A DNA stretch of 64,000 nucleotides from Bursaphelenchus xylophilus (taxonomy: Eukaryota > Nematoda > Chromadorea > Rhabditida > Aphelenchoididae). The stretch covers positions 8,742,001 through 8,806,000 of the forward strand of contig CAJFCV020000003.1 in assembly GCA_904066235.2 (NCBI GenBank), read 5' to 3'. Shown here piece by piece: positions 1-12,595 of this stretch. A program made the translations under genes and the position numbers. The notes beneath the pieces are model-generated. The model searched no databases. It had not been told where the DNA came from and saw nothing but the letters and a program-made list of their open reading frames with translations. Position 1 is the first letter of the stretch; each line of letters begins with the position of its first letter.

Positions 1-60
1 AAAGGTTTTTGAGAAGAAAAGATTACGAAAATTACGGTAAAATGTCGCCATTGAACTCAC

Positions 61-189
61 CCTAACATTGATGCATGGATGTGTGAGCGTCCCAAAATTG
101 GATGGCCCAAAGTCGTCGCGGAAAGCATCGAACCAGCCGATCATTCCTGGCACCTGAACGGTGTAGTCAAACTCTGTTGAGTCGTTCAT
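61..189 (-). CDS. First coding exon of an unidentified gene running off the left edge (partial)
   Basis: A minus-strand ATG at 189-187 opens 43 codons and ends exactly at a consensus donor (GTGAGTT reading down from 60), in phase 0. The encoded segment begins MNDSTEFDYTVQVPGMIGWF and continues with an acidic, aromatic stretch; it has no signal peptide or membrane segment. The rest of the gene lies outside the window. I do not recognise the family. Support is the ATG, the open frame and the good donor; a short chance ORF cannot be excluded. Confidence 0.45.
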
Positions 190-2149
190 TTCGCGAAGTT
201 AGAGTGTTACACGAATTCAAAGAAATTTAAATTGTCCATGACTGATTCTGACCATGAATCATGGCCAAAAGAGTCATTTAAGGGCCAAAGAAGTGGATAA
301 AATGAGGTAGTGAGGATTTAGAAGAGAGTGACAGAGATTTTAAAAAATTTTTAGACATTACAGACTCAGACTTTATGATTCAAAAAAAGTTTGCTCAATT
401 TTCAGAGAATTTGGAAAATAACGCGTGCTCAGCAAACAGCGGCCGAAACCGCGACCGTTCCCAGACAGAATCAAAATTCGAGGCGCTCCAGACGAGCGGC
501 AGCAAATAATTCCCCACATCAACGCCCAAATCACATAATAAGCAGCATTCCGCGGGCCTTCCCGCCGTTCACCTCCCGCACGATGACTATTTGGAAAAGA
601 ACGTTCGGCTCACGTCTTCGCCTAAACCGCCCGTCAGCTCCCATTCTTCGCGGCCCAATCCTTCGTGTAATTCCTTAATCAAAGGAGGAGACCCAAAACT
701 CTTTTTGCGCTTGTTTATAAGACAAACAACGGCCAACCTTTAAACCCACTCTCAGATTACCCGTGCGGCCCCGGCTGCCCCGACTTTAAAACGTTGACGA
801 AATTCGAGCGAAAATTTAAAGAATTTCGAAAAAACTTTAAAACATTCAACACTTTAATTGAGGTTTCCAACTCTGCGCAAGAATTGATGGAAACGGTTTT
901 GCCAAGTAAAGAGAAACGTAAAGAAGTCGGGGAATTACAGTAAAAGTCATAAACAAGGGCGAAGAAGGGCCGTTATGAAGAAGTTGGCGTCGCGGAGGTA
1001 AAAATAGTAGACTTGGCCATAAAATTGAACGATGACAAATTGACTTTTTAAGGTTCAGGAATGCGAACTTTACACTTGAAGAGTGTTGTTTTAGCAAAAT
1101 GCTTTCAAAAAATAAAAAATCACGCACAGGAAAAGATACAATACAGCCTGCAGTTAAATTATAAATTAGGTCAGGGATTGAAAGCGCCACTTTTTACAAC
1201 TCCTGTTACAATTTAAATTCTTCTACAGCAAAATCTTTCCAAAGCTTATCCAACCTCTGAAGAGTAAGATAAACTTGACCATCACCTCGCTTCAGCTCCC
1301 TCATAGATCAAAATCTTCTGCAAAACCCCTTTTCCTTTTCAATTTCAAAACGAAAGTGATCCTGGTTTCGCTTGAACCAGTGGATGTCCAACGAAAACGA
1401 CGACGAAACTCCAGGAAGGCGTTTTTTAAGGTCAAGGTAGCCGAAATCAGATAAAATGGGATCTAAACACGAAAGGATCTTCTTCTTCTTCTTCCGTCAA
1501 CAAATTCCGTTGGAGAAATTGCCGACGGTCTGCAGGAATTACAACGATCAATTTGAGTGGGGGAAACCTTTGGAAACAGTGCGAAGGCCGTGCAATCTTT
1601 TTGTTCTTCCCGAAGTTTACTAAATATCAAAAGGGTGGGGCAGTAATCAATAGGCTTTGGAAAGAGAAGTCTGGTATTCTACAGTAAGACAAAGATATTC
1701 TACTGGGGGAAAAACAAAGGAAAGTCAAAGTAAAGACATAGCTCTATTATAATACATATTAAATTTACTCTTTTAGTTTTATAATACTCCTGTTTACACC
1801 AAAAAAAATACACTTCCGTTGACCTTTATCAATCAAAAAATCTCCGGGAAATCTATCGAAAGTACTGTGGATTTCGCAAAATTGATATTAAGTCGAAAAA
1901 ACAGTCATAAACTAAACTTTTAACCCACTGTCTAGTACATTCAATTTCGTCCGTGAAACGTTAAAAAGTACCTATATAAGATACCATGAATATCGGTCAT
2001 TTCATCGGCAAAAACAAAAACAAATGGGTAAAGAATGGATCGCTAAATGATTACAACTGTTTGACGAAAGAAAAGGTGGGTTTACATCGGAAAGATTAAC
2101 CGGGAATAAGGGGTCAAGCTGTGAGTCATGGAAAGGTTATAAGTAAAAT

Positions 2150-2312
2150 TAATTTTTATAGGCAAAGATCGTTAAATATCTCGGCCGTACCTGAGAAAAT
2201 TATCGATTTATACTCAAAGAATTTGACTTTGTGCCAAGTAAAATATGTGTGTGAAATTTGAAGAAACGCTGAGCGTCGCACTTCGAGCACTTCCCTTGAC
2301 AATGTCATCATC
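2150..2312. repeat. MITE-A fragment (one half)
   Basis: Contains the family's internal block (CAAAGATCGTTAAATATCTC) followed by the terminal block ending CTGAGCGTCGCACTTCGAGC and ACTTCCCTTGACA. It matches the right half of the fuller copy at 35343-35800. No left terminus is visible. Confidence 0.6.
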
Positions 2313-2984
2313 CTTGGTCACACTTTGACCACTCTCCCTAACCGCTACAAAAGTATGTTTACAAAAACTGCTTAGCAAAACGGTGACAAATCCAGTTTGT
2401 CAAACTGCAACGCAACTCCAAAGTTCTGCCTCAAAAAAAGTTTGTGGAAATTGGTTTTGAAATTAATTGAGGGGCTTGACCAGAGGGAAGATCTTCTCCC
2501 CTGACCTTGACGACCCAACGTTCCCCCCCCCTTTCCTCCATCGTCGCTGGAAACAAAGCGCGTTGCGCAACGGCTGCAGCGTCCTTGTTAAGTAGCCATC
2601 CGTGTTTTTTCGAAACCCGTTTAATCCCGCAGGTCTTCTCTCCATCCTCAAGGGTCCATCGATGACTGCGAGGAGTCGAAAAAAACACACGTAAGTTATA
2701 AAAATCGGAAAATGAAAGTGAAATTTTATGAACGCCTCTTCATGGAGGTATGTTTTATATGGGGAAAGTAAAGAGTTTTTGACGAATTTTTTTGAAATTC
2801 ATTTACCATGGAGAAAGAGGGCGAGAAATTCCGGAGATTCCGTTGTTAAACCGCTGTACATTCGAAATCATGTCGTAAACGTTGGGAATTACTATATAAA
2901 AAATATTGATGGATGCGTATACATGGTAAAAACATATTTTTTCAGAGCTTGCTGCAGGGTTTTAAACTGCAAAGTCTTGCGAAC

Positions 2985-3415
2985 ATCTCACAAGGGAAGT
3001 ACAGCAAGTGCAACGCTCAAAATTTTTTAAATTTTTTGCTAGGTACGTCTTGACTGGGCAACGTTATTGAAGACTTGCTCAAGATTTTCAGTAGCGGCCA
3101 TGACATTCAAACTTCTTGGCCGACGAGAGAGTGTGCAAGATGCGGAGAACGGTCCAAAAAAACCATATTTTTTCCAGCCAGAAAAATTAATTTGCGATAT
3201 AAACAGGCTCGTCAGAAGAAATATGGCTAAAATTTACCTTGCTTAGATTTGAAAATTTGTCGAATAAATCAGCAACTTTTGGGCTGACAACATCGATTTT
3301 TGCAATATTTAAAAAATTCTGCAAATTTGTTGCAAAAAAATATTCTATTATATATATATTTGTACCAAGTTCCATTGAAATTCCAACTTCGCACTTCAAG
3401 CATTTCCCCTCTAAA
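2985..3415. repeat. MITE-A copy with both termini
   Basis: Left end reads CACAAGGGAAGTACAGCAAG followed by TGCAACGCTC. The right end, at about 3390-3412, reads CTTCGCACTTCAAGCATTTC followed by CCC, an imperfect inverted copy of the left end. The internal GACGAGAGAGTGTGCAAGAT block is shared with other members. About 430 bp, no coding capacity. Confidence 0.6.
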
Positions 3416-4651
3416 ATGCAAGCCGTCTACTTACCACCTCCACCACCCCGCTGCTCCAATTACACAGTATAAGATGATATAAACAGTACCAAAATGATAT
3501 AAACAACATTTGCAGAGCGGCTCCCTGTTTATAAGCCCGTCAACAATAGCCTCAAGGGCCTCTCGAATAAGGTTAATATTGAGTAAATAGTAGCGGAAGG
3601 AAGTCAACCCGCCTCCGTTGCGGGAAAAGGCGGCGCCACTTCCCACTGGGCCCACCGAAAAAAACATAATAAAATACTGGTTTGGCGATTCGAATTTGAC
3701 CTTTGAAATGTGAGGAAACTGTCAAAACACACGTCTCTCTAAGGTGTCTTATTTATTCAAATTGACTTGGGTTTGTAAAGTAAGAAAGTGCAGGGTTTTA
3801 TGGGTTAATAGAGGCGGCGGAATGGGTTTGATACGAAGCGGTAATTGCGGTGTGGGGAATGGCGTGAATTGCAATGATTTATTTAATTTTTGGTCGACTG
3901 TCAGTGAGGTTTTGGGAAGCGAAGTTGAAATTATTCTTACGATAGAAGTTTTTGACGTCGGGCAAACAGAATCAGCTGAGATTTATCTCAAATTCGAATC
4001 ATTTTTTTTTTCATGACATATGCGGGGTCGACAGCTTGCACTTTTTAGAACTGCCAAGATTTTTTGGTAGGAAATTGTTTAAAAATTCATATTTTTTGCG
4101 ATTTTCAGTATGCATGTTATATGCTCCATGTGAGATACCAAAAAAATATTTCTTCAACTGAAAAAGATTTCAGAAATTTTTTTTTGACAAACCCTGTTTT
4201 TTTGTATGGCCGACTCTCTCCATTTCACTTGGTTTTTTAGAAAAGTTTCAAACAGGTGTGCCTCAAGTGGTATTTCGGAGACTTTGATGCAAGATATATT
4301 TTGTAGATCTTTACTATACGGATCATTCAAACTTTTTTCAAAATGAAATCTTTTTTGAACCTTTTTTGAACCCCATTTTGATCGCTGTTGCTCTTTTTTT
4401 CAAATTTGTTTTAATCCGTACTATTATCCTCTTGGTTAGCCCATTTTCCCTTGGAAATGTCATAAACTCCATGGCTAATCACCGAACCATCGAAATCAAC
4501 GGCTTAAATGGTCGTAATCCCTGCCGGAATCCGAAATACGTGAGCGTTTCCTCTTTCCGCACTATTTACCCAACCTCTCACCCAGCCCGATCGCCTCCCA
4601 AATTCGGGTTGAGGACAAACATTTACTCAGATCGAATATTAATAGTGCTAA

Positions 4652-6894
4652 TTATTTGCTCGTTTCCTTGGGTATCATCTCCACGCTCTCGTGGTCCTCC
4701 TTGAGTGTCGCCGCGTTCTCGTCCAACTGCACCTTGTCCAGCACAACGCCCTTGGTCTCAACCAGCCACAAATAGCTGATGATTAGGTTGATCAGGCCCA
4801 GCAGGCAGACCGTAAGATAGGCGCTGGGCGCCCACACCGAGTTGAGGAAGGCCAGGGCGGGAGCGAGGATCGCGCCGATTCTGGCCATGAACGAGCACGA
4901 TCCCATGGAAGTGGCGCGCATATTCGTGGGCATCGACTCAACGCCACACAGATAACAGGCGTCCCAAGTGTATTCGAGGAACATGGTGCCGATCAAGTTG
5001 ATGATCAGGATAAAGATACTCTGAAAAGATGAGAAATAAGCATAAGAAATTAGAAAAAAAGTCCTTGAGATGTTTATGACGACACTCAAAGAAAGATGTA
5101 AATTTTTGACTACTTTGGATTTAAAAATCTCGGTGCTTCCGCAACCTGCGACACTAAGATTTTGCAATAGTTCAGGGCGTATTTTAAAACTTCTCTTAAC
5201 GCCATGAAACACCAAAAAACTAACTCACATGTGGAGCAACAATGACTAATCCAGTAAGGGCCAAAAAGCAGATACACACAATCAATTGAGCTCCTTGATG
5301 AAGATTTCTCCGACTGAATTTGGGAAATGATGTGTCGAATACAACCAAAACCTAAGAATAAGTAATGAAATTTTCGTATCTTAGGGATAACCTACGATTT
5401 TGGACACAGCGATAAGAATGGAAAAGAGGACTTGATTCCAAAACAAATGCCCACTAATGTCCGAACTGTTCAAGTCAATCGCGTAGCCACAAATCGCGGC
5501 GGTGAACCACATCACCCATAAGACGACGACGCGTTTGAAGAGGTGGATGTCTTTGAAGAGATCACTGAAAATGAGAGGTTATGGCATAAGTAATTAGTTG
5601 GAATTTTAAAATACGGTTTTTTTCTCTTTTCTGGATAGCAAATCATTTTTACGTAAACTTATATGTAGATTAACTAGGAATTCTCCCAAATTTTTGTTAT
5701 GATTTTTAAACTTCAAGGCCTTGAAGCGACCCTCCTCAATTTTTCAAAGCTCAATGAAAATTTTTTTATGTTTTTTGCCATTTTACCCTTTTATATTTTA
5801 GGTCTTGCTCCAATCTTTGCTTACATGATAGACTTTTTATGCACGATCGGCTCGACCTCCGTGTCGACGTTCTTTTTGCCGGCGATTCGAGCGATTTTCC
5901 TCTCGCTCTCCTTCATTTTCTCCAACCGTCCCTTATTATGCAGCCATGTGGGGCTTTCGGGGAAGATGAAAATCACGATCAGCAGCGCCGGAAGAGCAGT
6001 CACCGCACACGCGATGCTGGCGCTCCGCCAGTCCGGGAACCACCAGCAAATCAGGGTGACCATCAAGCGAGCTGTCCCCTGAAAATGTCGAAATATTTAC
6101 GATTTAATAGCCAATTGAGGGTTAAAATTGTGTCATATGTTTTGCGATCGTACCCAATTAAAGAAGGCCCTTAGGGCCATTCTTTGCTCCGGCAACAACA
6201 TCTCCATCACGAATGTGCAGACCACCACCAAAGTGCCTCCGATTGAGAGGCCAATGAAGAACCTTGTGCCCAAAAGCAGTTCCCATGTCGGAGCCAAGCC
6301 TGAAGCGGTATTGTAGAAAGTGCCTTTTAGAAATGATTTATAAAAGATGCTGTAGACAAGCTTTTGGTCTATTTCCTGCCGATTTTTATCAATTCTCCTA
6401 CTTTTTTCCAATCAGTTTTTCCGATCATTATAAACAAAGTCTGTGTTCGAAAAAATAACAAAAAATAAACAAAGTTTTTTTTGTCACATCGACCGCTTCT
6501 TACCTGATAGCACCGAAAATAACAGCCCCAGCGACAGCGCCGTAACCGCAATCGGCTTTCTGCCCAGCCAATCACTCAAACTCCCGTAGACAATGGTCCC
6601 CAAGAGCACACCAAAGAACTGAACTTGACTGAAGAAGGAGCGCAAGTATGACTTGCTGCCGCAGATCCAATCGAACTCAAGGGCGGCCGAATGAAAGTAC
6701 TCGTACTCGAACTGCACCTTTTCCTTGCACGACTCGAACAGATCGCAGTCCTTGGCGAAGGGCTGCGTTGCGTTGCAGCGCCATTTCGGCACGTAGCTCG
6801 AGAAGATGGGGAAGATTTGTTGGGAGGCGAAGAAAATGGAGAACTGCCAAGTGAGCAGCACCAGAAAGTGGAACCGGTTGATGTTGAAGAGCAT
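4652..6894 (-). CDS. SLC22-type organic ion transporter (major facilitator superfamily)
   Basis: Probably a plasma-membrane solute carrier of the organic cation/anion transporter family. Exons, reading down: 6894-6504, 6299-6154, 6078-5825, 5564-5396, 5351-5229, 5020-4652 (483 aa, all phases consistent). After the first membrane segment there is a cysteine-containing extracellular loop typical of SLC22. Then comes the MFS loop GSLSDWLGRKPIAVTALSLG, then LLLGTRFFIGLSIGG in TM4, and the post-TM6 signature FPESPTWLHNKGR. The second half has repeated hydrophobic spans and RATSMGSCSFMARIGAILAP. Start: the ATG at 6894 follows an acceptor-like CTTCCAG and has an ACCATG context; an in-frame upstream ATG at 6990 is the alternative. 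The N-terminus is shorter than in most SLC22 proteins. The substrate cannot be told from sequence. Confidence 0.88.
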
Positions 6895-7488
6895 GGTCTG
6901 GAAGCGCGGATCGATGATAACCGGGAGTGATAAGGGCGCAAAAAAGTGGAGGGAAAACTGAGGGGAAGGAAGGGGAGTCGCGGCAATCATAAAAGGGCGG
7001 AGCTTTGGAAGGGGGCGACAGGCAGTGGAGACGCCGTTTTGTATAAACCAAAGTGAGGATCTTTGCTACTGAATTTTAAATCGGAAAGGGGAAAGTTTAC
7101 AAGTGTTTTTTCGAGGGAATTCAGGCTGTTTTATGGGCGAAAACGATTAGTTATGTTGGGCTAGATCGAAGATGACTTTGAACTCGATAAATCTTGATTT
7201 AATTTATATTACTGCCTTATACACCAAGTTATCATAATGTCATATTGAGCAACGGGATTGGTATAAACGCTCCTCTTTATACTTGCCACCTCAATTTTAA
7301 AAAATGATGTCAATTTTTATACTTTTCGTCACGTTTCTAAAAATTTCTCAAAATTTTACCGTATCTTTTTGACGTACCTTTCATTTTTAACACCCTTCGG
7401 ATCTTAAATATCAAGCAATCCTCCATTCTAACCCCAAATTACCCTCCCTAACACCCCCAAAAAGCTTGTGCATGATCCGCACACTTAC

Positions 7489-7560
7489 CTCGGGTTCAGG
7501 CTCGATTATCACCCTTGATCATCGCGAGACAGGCGTTCCGTTTCCTCCCTCCTCGAAGGC
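7489..7560 (-). other. Possible 5' UTR exon of the SLC22 gene
   Basis: A strong minus-strand donor (CCCGAG then GTAAGTG) ends at 7489. The acceptor-like CTTCCAG at about 6898-6904, three bases before the transporter ATG, would be its partner, giving a 0.6-kb intron. The first ATG in the exon runs into a stop after eight codons, so it would be non-coding. The upstream limit is unknown. This is inference from splice-site quality only. Confidence 0.3.
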
Positions 7561-8993
7561 CCAGCCGGCTTGACGTTGATTAATTGGCCGTCCCGCCCAA
7601 ATTAAACGCCGTAAACAGTCGGATTTGAAACAGTTGTAAGCACCAAAATTGTCGCACATTCCGCCGAATGATTTGTTGTTCCGCCAGCACGCACTTAGTG
7701 AGTGCGTTCCGCGGTGATTTACTAAGTTAATGGGCTCGTAAAGTGGTCGGGGAAACAATACATGTTTGTTTTTTGAAGGCTCATAAACCCGCTGGTTTAC
7801 TGTTGTACCATGTAAATGAATGCGGTAAAGTTTAGAGGCTTAGATTGTGGTGGTATTAGGGAACGATTAAGATTAGAATCTTTTCAGACGGCTGTGAGAG
7901 TCTTAGCTCTCGGTTTTTGTAAAAATCATTCAAATTTTTAGGGCGAAATTTGGCTTCAAAATTCAAACTTTCCCTCTAAGATTGGCCAATTTTTAAGAAC
8001 TACGCAATTTTTCTTCCCGCCTCTCCTCATTTCCGAAATTTCACGTATATCTTGGGGGTTTGATCTAGATTTTTTTATATTTTTTACCGAAATGACCACA
8101 CATGACTCAAAATCTTGGAATGAGGTCGACTTGTAAAAGGAGTGTTTGTTTTGAGGCGAGGCGCCAATTTTATGACCAGTGGGCGATTTGTGATAACGTA
8201 ACAAATATGACAACTTTATTGAGGGGGTTTCAAAACATTTGTGTCTTACCGTAGTAGAGATTGGAATGTCTGAGTAATCCTTTATCATTACATGTGATGA
8301 TTTTGGAATTTGCATAAATAAAATTCTAAAAACAAAATTTGCATAAATTATTGGAATTTGCTGCAAAACTACTATTTTTATTATTATGCCACCAATATAA
8401 AATTTGCATAAATAAAATATTTGTGAGAAATTTACATAAAATTAGCCGTTAAAATGACAAATAAAGGTTTTGTTTCCAATGACAGGTCAATAAAATTTTG
8501 ACCATTTTAAAGGTTGTTTTGAGTCGTTTTGAGAACTTTTAACCGCTCAAAATGAGTCAAATTACCTGTCAGTAACGAGTATATTCTCCTAGATGATCTA
8601 TCACTTTTTTGAAAGAAAAAACTTTTCGAAACAATTATACTACAAAGAACTTTTTTTCCGATTCTTTGAACTCATAATTGTACCATAAGATTTTTTTCTG
8701 AATACGAAAAACTAAATTTTTTGCAAAAATTTTTCTTTTTCCTATCTTCATCTGACTTTTTACAATTTTTTTTCTATTTTTTTTACTCCAGAACTGTCAC
8801 TCAAAACTTGTAAGAACTGTCTAACTCATTCCGACAGTTTATTTCCCGCCATAATCCCAACAGAACCCGTTCGGAACACTCTTCTTTCACCTGAAACGTC
8901 CGTCACTTTATTTTAGCCTCATTTTATTTTCGGTTTCCATGGAAATTTCGCGCACTTTTCCGGGCAAAAAAAAATTTTTTTTTGCGGCCGAAA
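7561..8993. other. Intergenic region between the SLC22 gene and the 9-kb gene
   Basis: No coding exon is supported. It is strongly AT-rich from about 8280. Three copies of the octamer ATTTGCAT lie at 8308-8315, 8337-8344 and 8402-8409, each followed by AAAT. The region separates two divergently transcribed genes and so should contain both promoters. Confidence 0.5.
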
Positions 8994-11107
8994 ATGAGTA
9001 ATCTATATTGTCTTCAGGCCGTTTTACAGGGTGTTTACTATGAAAATGGATCATTTGATAATTTGGAGGTGAAAAGTGTGGTTTTAAAATGTTCGCCGAG
9101 CCAAAAAACAATTAATTTCAAAATTGATGGACTTAAAAGTAGTGGGAAATTGATTGTTTTGAATGAAATCCCGGAGAAAATAGATGTCATTGTGGAATTG
9201 AGCGATGGAAATTTCAAAAAATCGGATATTCAGCTGGATATCAGCAAACTTTTCCAGGTAATTTTCATTTTTTATTTAAATTAAAAAAATTTAAATGCCA
9301 GATTTTATTTAAATTTCTCATGTTTTTTTCAATATGCTACGGAAAATTGTAGCTCAAATTTTTGCGATTTTTTGCCTGATTTTTAATTAAAATTTTAAAG
9401 AATAAGTCATCAAAATTTTTTCAATTTGCCTCAAATTTCATTGTATTCTTTTCTTTCCATCTCCAACTCCCTCCCAGTGATACTAGCCTTGCTTTCAGAC
9501 CCTAAGATACGACTTATCTTTCGGCTCATTTCGCCTCCGATTAATCGTAAAAACCGAAATTTTGACGCCTCGAAAAATCGAAAAAGCCGATGTCTCCACA
9601 CAAACTGATAACGGAATTAACAGCGAACAGGAATGCCAGGTAATTTGAACTTTTCAATTCGAAAGTGTTTAGACCGATAATTCCCAAACAAGCGATAAGA
9701 GCACTGGGATGGACACGACAGTTGATCATGTCCTTACGCAAACAGATAAGGAGCAACTGAATGAGGAGAAGAAAAAGTTCTTGGCCAAAATTGTGGCCAT
9801 TTTATTCCGACGAATGTATTTGCGGATTGTGAAAAGAAATTTGGAAAGGAGGAGGAATAGTAAGCATCAAAATTTTATCAAAAGTTTCCATCAAAATTTC
9901 ATCAAAACTTTTCCTTATTTAGCCCATGCAAAGAACGTGATAACTGACTTTTCCCTTCCTACGGATATGACCAGAAACAAACTTGACTATCTCATATCTA
10001 CTGTGCAATTAAGAGACATGAAAGTGCGTCTAAAAGAGCTTGCTCAGCAACATAAGGAGCTAACAAATCGAAAAGTAAAGACCAAAATAAAACGATCGCC
10101 GAAGAAACAGCTGAAGAATTCTTATACTCAGACATCGTTGCCTACAAGGACCAAAGAAGTCCAAACTGAAGTTGAGAAGAGCTCAAAGAACGAGAAAAGA
10201 AAAAATGATGAAAAAGTTGAAGAAAGCGACGATGACATAACACCAAGAGCTGGGGAAAATGATAAGGTTGCAGTCTCATCAAGAAGTTCAAAGAGTTCAA
10301 AGTCAGAGGGGAAATCGGAAGAGTACAAGACACCTGAAGAAGGATCGAATTCGGGGAGCGAGTCTGACGGTAAGTTGGAAGAGAAATTTCCCCCGAAATC
10401 ATGTACAGGGTGCGGCAATTTTTCGGCCCTATTTGAGTTCGCTATAACTTTTTTAGGTTTTGTCCAAATGTTTAATTTCTTTTTTCCCTGAATCCTTAGA
10501 CGTCCCCATTTTTTTAATACCAAATATGTTATACCCATTTATTAGACTACAGTAAAAGTTGAAGACAAAGAAAAAGCTCTAATTTTTATGGCTGACAAGG
10601 GAATTACCCTTCGCGCGACTCTCAGATTTTCTTTAAATTTTACACATGAGCCGGACATAGGCCATATATCAATTCCTGAAAGTCTCAGCCCGCGTCTTTC
10701 AGGGGCGGCCAAGATATTCGACGATCTTTGCGGTCAGGAGGGTACCTGAGTGGTTATACATAAAAACTTTCTTTTTTTGCAGAGAGCATCTCCAGAACCG
10801 CCTCATCATCCTCCCAATCAGAATCCTCGGCTTCCTCGTCTCCAGAGACGGTCCGAACTTCTGGAAGGAGCAGCAAATCGACTGGCTCTTCAATTCACAC
10901 CGAGATCAACTCGAATTCAGGCCGGAGTTATTTGGAGAGCGTCGCCAGCTCATCCTCATCCTCTGGGTAGGATTAAATCGAGTTTGGTTTTTCTGTATTT
11001 TACCATTTTTTGAAAAAAATTAATGATTAAAATTTTTCAGAGGGCTCTCTCCAACATCAGCGTATCTTCAGAAGCTCCGAAAAGACGTTTTAAAAAGTCG
11101 GACTTGA
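8994..11107 (+). CDS. Uncharacterised protein, beta-rich N-terminus plus charged coiled and Ser-rich tail
   Basis: Exons 8994-9257, 9499-9639, 9673-9859, 9923-10369, 10783-10966, 11041-11107 (429 aa, in phase). The first 110 residues look like a compact beta domain, perhaps C2-like, ending SFGSFRLRLIVKTEIL; this is a guess from hydrophobic alternation. Then come two STQTD/SYTQT-like motifs flanking a basic helical segment (KKFLAKIVAILFRRMYLRIV), a Lys/Glu-rich coiled region, and a long Ser-rich tail. No signal peptide or membrane segment is visible, so it is probably intracellular. Intron 3 (63 bp) is a multiple of three and stop-free, so it could be retained. Intron 4 holds a half MITE. I do not recognise the family. 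Confidence 0.75.
10588..10745. repeat. MITE-A fragment in an intron
   Basis: Begins CTGACAAGGGAATTACCCTT, then CTCAGATTTTCTTTAAATTT and the family block ATATCAATTCCTGAAAGTCT through GATATTCGACGATCTTTGCG. This is the left half of the element only. It lies in intron 4 of the 8994-11107 gene. Confidence 0.65.
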
Positions 11108-11305
11108 AAATTTTTAAATTTCAAACGGTTTTACATAGTAAATATTACTTGAAGATTTAATAAATCACGATGACTTGAGCAAGATCGTCTCCTATTTCTT
11201 CAAAAAATTGGCAGAGAAACGCCCTATTTTTACAGACTTCTGGTCATTCCCAGTTTCCGTGGCAACCAAAATCCCGAAAATTTCCACCAAAACAAAAATA
11301 TTCTT

Positions 11306-12595
11306 ATGTTTTGGTCACTCCTCGGCTCAATTATTATAATATTTCTCCTAAAGCCGGACCTCGAATGGCCTGATAAACTAAAAATCCCAAAATTTTTCTT
11401 CGAACAGATCACTGGATGGCCGGCTTTTTATGGATTCAAATCGGCTTTGGGCAATTCAACAGAGGAATGGGAACAATTTTGGGAGCAGTTATTTGCTCGG
11501 ACAGAGATTCCAAAAGCTTCTAGAGAATTTAGAGGGCCCAAATGCAGTCTGATCAATAGTTTTTGGGGAAAATGCTATACTAGAGAGGCGAGCGATTGTG
11601 CCGGAGACGGAATTTGTAGTGAAAATTGGATGGGATCGAAGAAAAATGTGATTTGTCAGGATGGAAATGGTCAAATTGTGAAGTGCAATGGCAAACAGTA
11701 AGTTTTTGACTGTTATTTCTCAATTTGGAAGAATTTCTAGACTAAAAAACTTTTAAAAAAAAACTTTTTTTTATTTGTTTCTTGATGAAATTACAGTAAT
11801 CGTAAGGATATTTCAGAAGAATAAGCCAAGTAAATTACAATTCAACCGCTATTTTACTGAAATTATCGAATTCCAATCATTTTTCGATATTCCCCATGCC
11901 AGATAGAGCCACCTATTATTACGACAATATAACCTCAAAATTCGCATTTATTGAGGCGTCAGGTGAGTTCTTTACACTCTACAAAACACTTAAAAAAATT
12001 TTTTGTAGTGCAGGATTACTGTATCAAAGAAGTTTTTCTTTCCAGACCGTTCCACGATTTACCTGCAAAAGAACAAAAGGACCGTTATTTATGGCAAAAG
12101 AATCTTCCAGCAAAACATTGATGGGCTCACTAAATTATGTTTGGACCGCCGTTGCATTGAAGTTAATCAAACCAAAGACCCGATTACGGATCATGTTCAT
12201 CTACAGTACCTTGTGGATAAAGATAAAGCCTTGATTCTGGTGAAGTAAGTAAAATTATTGTCGATTATGATACCTTAATCCTAGGAAAAATGTAAATGAG
12301 ACCATAATCAATATGATTCCACGTAAGAATGACACCAAAACTGCCCCGTAAGTTGAATTTTTGACATCATGGAATGTTTAAAAAGCGACTTTCACAGTTT
12401 CTTTACATACATATGTTTGGAATACTCTCTTTTAGCTATTACCAACGCCGCGGTCGTTTCCATTGTCCATCCGAAGTCACCTGTCTCCTGGAGATCTTCT
12501 ACGTCATCAAACTCACAGATCAAATTTTAATTCAACTAATTTTCACAATTTTTGTTCTTTTTTACCTCATGGGAAACCGAAAACACCTCTTATAA
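11306..12595 (+). CDS. Uncharacterised cysteine-containing membrane protein
   Basis: Exons 11306-11697, 11817-11962, 12046-12244, 12285-12347, 12436-12595 (319 aa, in phase). The N-terminus has a hydrophobic stretch (LLGSIIIIFLLKP) that could be a signal peptide or anchor. The middle has about eight cysteines, including CAGDGIC and KLCLDRRC, and several N-glycosylation-type sites. Near the C-terminus a hydrophobic span (ILIQLIFTIFVLFYLMG) precedes NRKHLL, which suits a type I membrane protein with a very short tail. The upstream gene stops 198 bp earlier, and an acceptor-like TTTTTACAG lies about 70 bp before the ATG. The pair could therefore be cotranscribed. Family unknown; possibly a fast-evolving ectodomain. 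Confidence 0.72.

Larger units (their letters stand above)
190..4651. other. Intergenic region, AT-rich with transposon fragments
   Basis: About 4.4 kb with no convincing coding exon on either strand; the open frames here lack splice support and family resemblance. It contains two copies of the MITE family described separately (about 2150-2312 and 2985-3415). The stretch 430-700 is richer in C and G and could hold promoter elements of the left-edge gene, but I see no specific motif. Confidence 0.6.

Noticed and set aside
4366..4704. 112-codon plus-strand open frame
   Set aside because: It overlaps the 3' end of the SLC22 gene antisense and has no family features.
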